Assembly (NCBI RefSeq): GCF_937616625.2
Contig: NC_065570.1
Location: 68,041,665 to 68,105,664 of the forward strand
Length of the DNA stretch: 64,000 bases
From: Mercurialis annua
Lineage: Eukaryota; Streptophyta; Magnoliopsida; Malpighiales; Euphorbiaceae
Reading direction: 5' to 3'
Part shown: piece by piece, positions 60,634 through 64,000 of the stretch
How the letters are laid out: each line of letters opens with the position of its first letter
How positions within the stretch are numbered: the first letter of the stretch is position 1
Position numbers and translations under genes: made by a program
The notes under the pieces: model-generated
What the model saw: the letters and a program-made list of their open reading frames with translations, nothing else
Database searches by the model: none
Told to the model about the DNA's origin: nothing

Positions 60634-61715
60634 TTCTTTATGCACCATCTTAGACATATTTTACCATCAAATTTTTCTGATCCTCGATGATATTATAACT
60701 GGAAATTTATGTTACTGTATTTCAAGACGATTTCTGGTACTGATATCCTTTTATTTTTCCTTTGGTGTAAGCAGCTGAATCTCGAGCATGAAATGAGATA
60801 ATCGAGCTGGCAATGCCTTAATGAACCTTTTACTACGCCACTTAGTGCTCTCGGAATGAGAAAGATAAGTTTCTGAAAACCTTTTGAAGAAATGTCGACG
60901 TTGCCATTGCAGTCGCGATATCTCGTTCTTTTCTTGAAGAAGGGAATTCATCAAGATAATGCTTGTTTTGATATCGGATGCTTGCTTCCGGAGAAACAGA
61001 CGTCCGCATTGCAGTTGCAAGATACATTTCTTTTCCAGATAAGGGACGAGTTACTCGTTTATCTGTCGATGATCGGAAGGAATCACTCTGTGATGAATAT
61101 GCCATGGATATGTGGTTGCCATTGAAAGCATAATTGGTGGACATAGTGAGATAGGTGAAGGGCATTGTAGCTGCCATAATTGCAAATTTATTATCAGGTG
61201 CTTGAGTAGGCTATATTGTCTACCTTTTGTAATATATAGTGACTTGTGTATGATGTAGGTGGAGTAGAGTTGAACAGAGAATGAGAAAATTGTACTTTCT
61301 TCAAATTTTATATTCAACACTCATTTTAAATCGAATAAAAAATTATTTAACACTCATTTAATTCAATTCTGAAATAATAACAATCTTATGAAAAAAATAT
61401 ATGTTTTAAAAGTAAAAGGTAAGTGAATTATAAATTTGACTCGAAGTTAATTCAAAATAAATTTAGTTATAATTCAAGAAAATATTGCTGTTTTTTTTAA
61501 TTATATAAGCAAATAATTCAAGTTAAATTAAATATTTAATAGTTGTATATATGTGCAATCTTTGAATCATTATAGTTCTAATTTTCTATAAACTATTATT
61601 TGAATTTTTTTAAATTAAAATAAATAACTATAAATTATATTTTTTTGCTAATTATTAGCAGTATATTATTAGCTTTAATTTAATTTTACAATAAAATACT
61701 TTTAAAAAATTCATA
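60634..61715. other. 3' flank of the RING-H2 gene
   Basis: The first several hundred bases are less AT-rich and are probably 3' untranslated region. Overlapping open frames on both strands at 60751-61320 carry no domains and look like chance. The remainder is AT-rich. Confidence 0.45.
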
Positions 61716-61723
61716 GATTTAAG

Positions 61724-63975
61724 TAGGGGTGGGCAAAAAAACCAGTCAAACCGATTAACCGAACCGAAACCGGAAAACCGAACCGGAAAATGTGATTAAC
61801 CGGTCCAACGGTTTAGGTTTAGGTTTTGATTTTTAGTTTTCATGGTTAATGGTTTAGGTTTAGGTTTTGGATTTTTAAAAACCGTGGTTAACCGGTTAAC
61901 CGGTTTAATATATATATTCATATATTTTTAATAATTAATAAGATATATTTTATGATCTATAAAATAATATTGATTTTATAATATACACAATAAAATCTAA
62001 ATATAAAAATATATTGACATATATTTTATTTAGGAATATTTATATATTTTAGGAGATTTTATATATGAAAATATTGTAAAAGAAATTTGTTTTCCTTATT
62101 AAAATATTTACTTAACAAAAATAGGAATATTTAAGTCTATAAATAGTAGAAAGTGGACGTGAACAACACTACAAACAATTCAAAAAAATACAAACCTAGC
62201 TTTAATAGTACTCATAAATTATTTGTAAATAATAGGCTTAATCACCAAAAAATGCCAAACCTATACGTTTTGTGTCAATTATAGCCAAACCTTTAAAAAT
62301 CACCAGATTTAGCCAAACCTTATATGTTCTGTTTCTTTTTTAGCCATTTTTGAATCGAACCGGTTTTTTTGACACCGTGTCGTCCACGTCACCGCCAACT
62401 AAGCAATTGGCTGGCATGTCAGCTGAAATATTTAAATAAGGTTTGGCTATAACTGACACAAAATGCATAGGTTTGGTATTTTTTGATGAATAAAACTAAT
62501 TTTAAAATTAAATAATTAAATAATTAATTATATTATAATAAAATTCATATATATTTAAAAAATCATATTTTTATTTAACGCTAATTAAAATTAATTTATT
62601 TTTACTAAATTTAAATAATTATAATATTTTTTTTACATATTTGAGGGATATATAATTAATTTAAATTCTAATAAAAACAAAAAATGTCATATTCATTTTA
62701 AAATTTATTTTTTTAAATTCCAGTCGTCGATTCTTTGACACCGCCGCCGTTTGAGACCCAATTATTCGTCTTCCAACGAACAATCTGAGAGTAATATACA
62801 CAACAAACATACGACAGTGTTCATAAGTCAACTATACACATATAAATATAAAATAATTACTGAATAGACTGTTTATTTAAAGGACGAGTTTAATTATTTT
62901 TTCATTTTTTTTCTTTATAAAGTGAAGCTCATTGTGGTGTAATCAATATATATCATGATGTTTATAAGCATAAACGCATATGTCATTTTACTCGGCATAG
63001 CCAAAAAAATTACCTTAATTTATACATAACTATTTTATTTATTACCTAAATCCAGTCATAACAAGATCTCAACAACATTAAAAATACTAAATCAAGTTCA
63101 AAATCATCATAAACATTAAATCCTTTTACCAAGTTTAATTCAATATTAATTCCTAAATAATACGTTAATTTATTTTTTTAATTACATATTCATTAAAATT
63201 TATTATAATATAAATTTATTAGATTTAATTAAGTTTAATAAAAAATTAAAATTAATTTTAATTAGTATTAAATAGGAAATATTAATTATTTTTAAATATA
63301 TATAAATTTCATAAATGATATAATTAATTTACTAATTATTAAATTTAAAAATTGCTTGAATTTAAAATTAGGTTTATTCACCCAAAAAATACCAAACCTA
63401 TATTTTTTGTGTCAGTTATAGCCAAACCTTATTTAAATATTTCAGCTGCCATGTCAGCCAATTGCTTAGTTGGCGGTGACGTGGACGACACGGTGTCAAA
63501 AAAACCGGTTCGATTCAAAAATGGCTAAAAAAGAAACATAACATATAAGGTTTGGCTAAATCTGGTGATTTTTAAAGGTTTGGCTATAATTGACACAAAA
63601 CGTATAGGTTTGGCATTTTTTGGTGATTAAGCCTAAATAATAATAGTTTTAAATATTTGCATTGACTTGACTATTTATAAGATAGTTTAGATTTATATTT
63701 TTTTAATATAATTTGAATTTCTATATTTTTTTTTGTTTGCTAAAAAATTAAATAGAATTAAAAATATATATCTTTTTTTGTCTTTAATTTTTCTAATGGT
63801 TATATGGTTAAAAACCGCAAAACCGAAAAACCGAACCGTTTTTTATGGTTAACCAATTTACCGGTTAACCGTTTAAAATTTTAGGTTTAGGTTTTTAATT
63901 TTAAAAATCGTATTACAATGGACCGGTTTACAAATTACCCTTATGGACCGGTTAACCGGTCCATGCCCACCCCTA
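61724..63975. mobile_element. hAT-type element interrupted by a nested Mutator-like element
   Basis: The outer tips TAGGGGTGGGCA and the inverse (TGCCCACCCCTA) are flanked by a perfect 8-bp duplication GATTTAAG (61716-61723, 63976-63983), the hAT signature. The subterminal regions carry AACCGGTTAACCGG and CCGAACCG boxes as in the hAT copies at 17.2-18.2 kb. Without the nested insertion (62235-63633 plus one 9-bp duplication) the element is 844 bp. No transposase is encoded. Confidence 0.9.
62235..63633. mobile_element. 1399-bp Mutator-like element with composite ends, nested in the hAT element
   Basis: The ends GGCTTAATCACCAAAAAATG and their inverse are flanked by a perfect 9-bp duplication TAAATAATA (62226-62234, 63634-63642). 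Each arm is about 265 bp and the two arms are nearly identical in inverse orientation. Each arm also closes on its inner side with an inverse version of its own tip (ATTTTTTGATGAATAAAAC on the left), so each is an inverted-repeat unit in itself. They enclose about 870 bp of AT-rich non-coding DNA. GAACCGGTTTTTTTGACACC and the adjacent GTGTCGTCCACGTCACC are conserved in both arms. Confidence 0.9.
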
Positions 63976-64000
63976 GATTTAAGTAAATTTAAGATAAGTA

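Noticed and set aside
60751..61320. Several overlapping open frames on both strands after the RING-H2 gene
   Set aside because: They overlap one another on both strands, none has a domain, and the stretch fits a 3' untranslated region.

Overview
The window looks like nuclear DNA from a eudicot, probably a rosid. It is very AT-rich, its genes have many introns, and its intergenic space is full of small non-autonomous transposons. No bacterial, viral, rRNA or intact tRNA gene was seen.

Seven protein-coding genes are supported. (1) The left edge cuts a minus-strand peroxisomal-type acyl-activating enzyme (AMP-dependent acyl-CoA ligase), 1-874. (2) An F-box protein with an F-box-associated domain, minus strand, 11056-12318, probably has a further 3' exon near 10.3 kb. 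(3) A complete 13-exon sucrose-phosphate synthase of the SPS4 (family C) type lies on the plus strand, 25905-33436. (4) An 11-exon coiled-coil protein of unknown function lies on the minus strand, 34134-40669, tail to tail with the SPS gene. (5) A nine-exon glycerophosphodiester phosphodiesterase, plus strand, 41048-45172, is head to head with gene 4 over a 378-bp shared upstream region. (6) A five-exon DUF2062 membrane protein, plus strand, covers 47647-50533. (7) A three-exon ATL-type RING-H2 ubiquitin ligase, plus strand, covers 57447-60633. From memory, SPS4 and ATL7/ATL59 are also close neighbours on Arabidopsis chromosome 4, so part of this block may be conserved.

The two gene-poor stretches (about 0.9-25.5 kb, with the F-box gene inside, and 50.5-64 kb) hold a catalogue of transposon types, many with target-site duplications (TSDs) readable in the sequence: a 5'-truncated LINE, a tRNA-derived SINE, a Helitron, a TRIM inside an intron, hAT-type elements with 8-bp TSDs, Stowaway-like MITEs, and a large group of Mutator-like elements with 9-10-bp TSDs. 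Most of the last group end in GGCYTAA, and their long inverted repeats are built from degenerate modules of about 30 bp. One of them is nested inside a hAT element at 61.7-64.0 kb. Satellite-like DNA lies at 3.2-6.9 kb: a GATACAT-rich block with a 198-bp duplication, a small GC-rich repeat island, and a tandem array of about 190-bp units that each end in inverted repeats.

The genes do not form one pathway. SPS makes sucrose-6-phosphate, GDPD releases glycerol-3-phosphate from lipid head groups, the AAE enzyme activates a carboxylic acid, and the F-box and RING proteins feed the ubiquitin system. Their proximity looks like ordinary plant gene order rather than a cluster.
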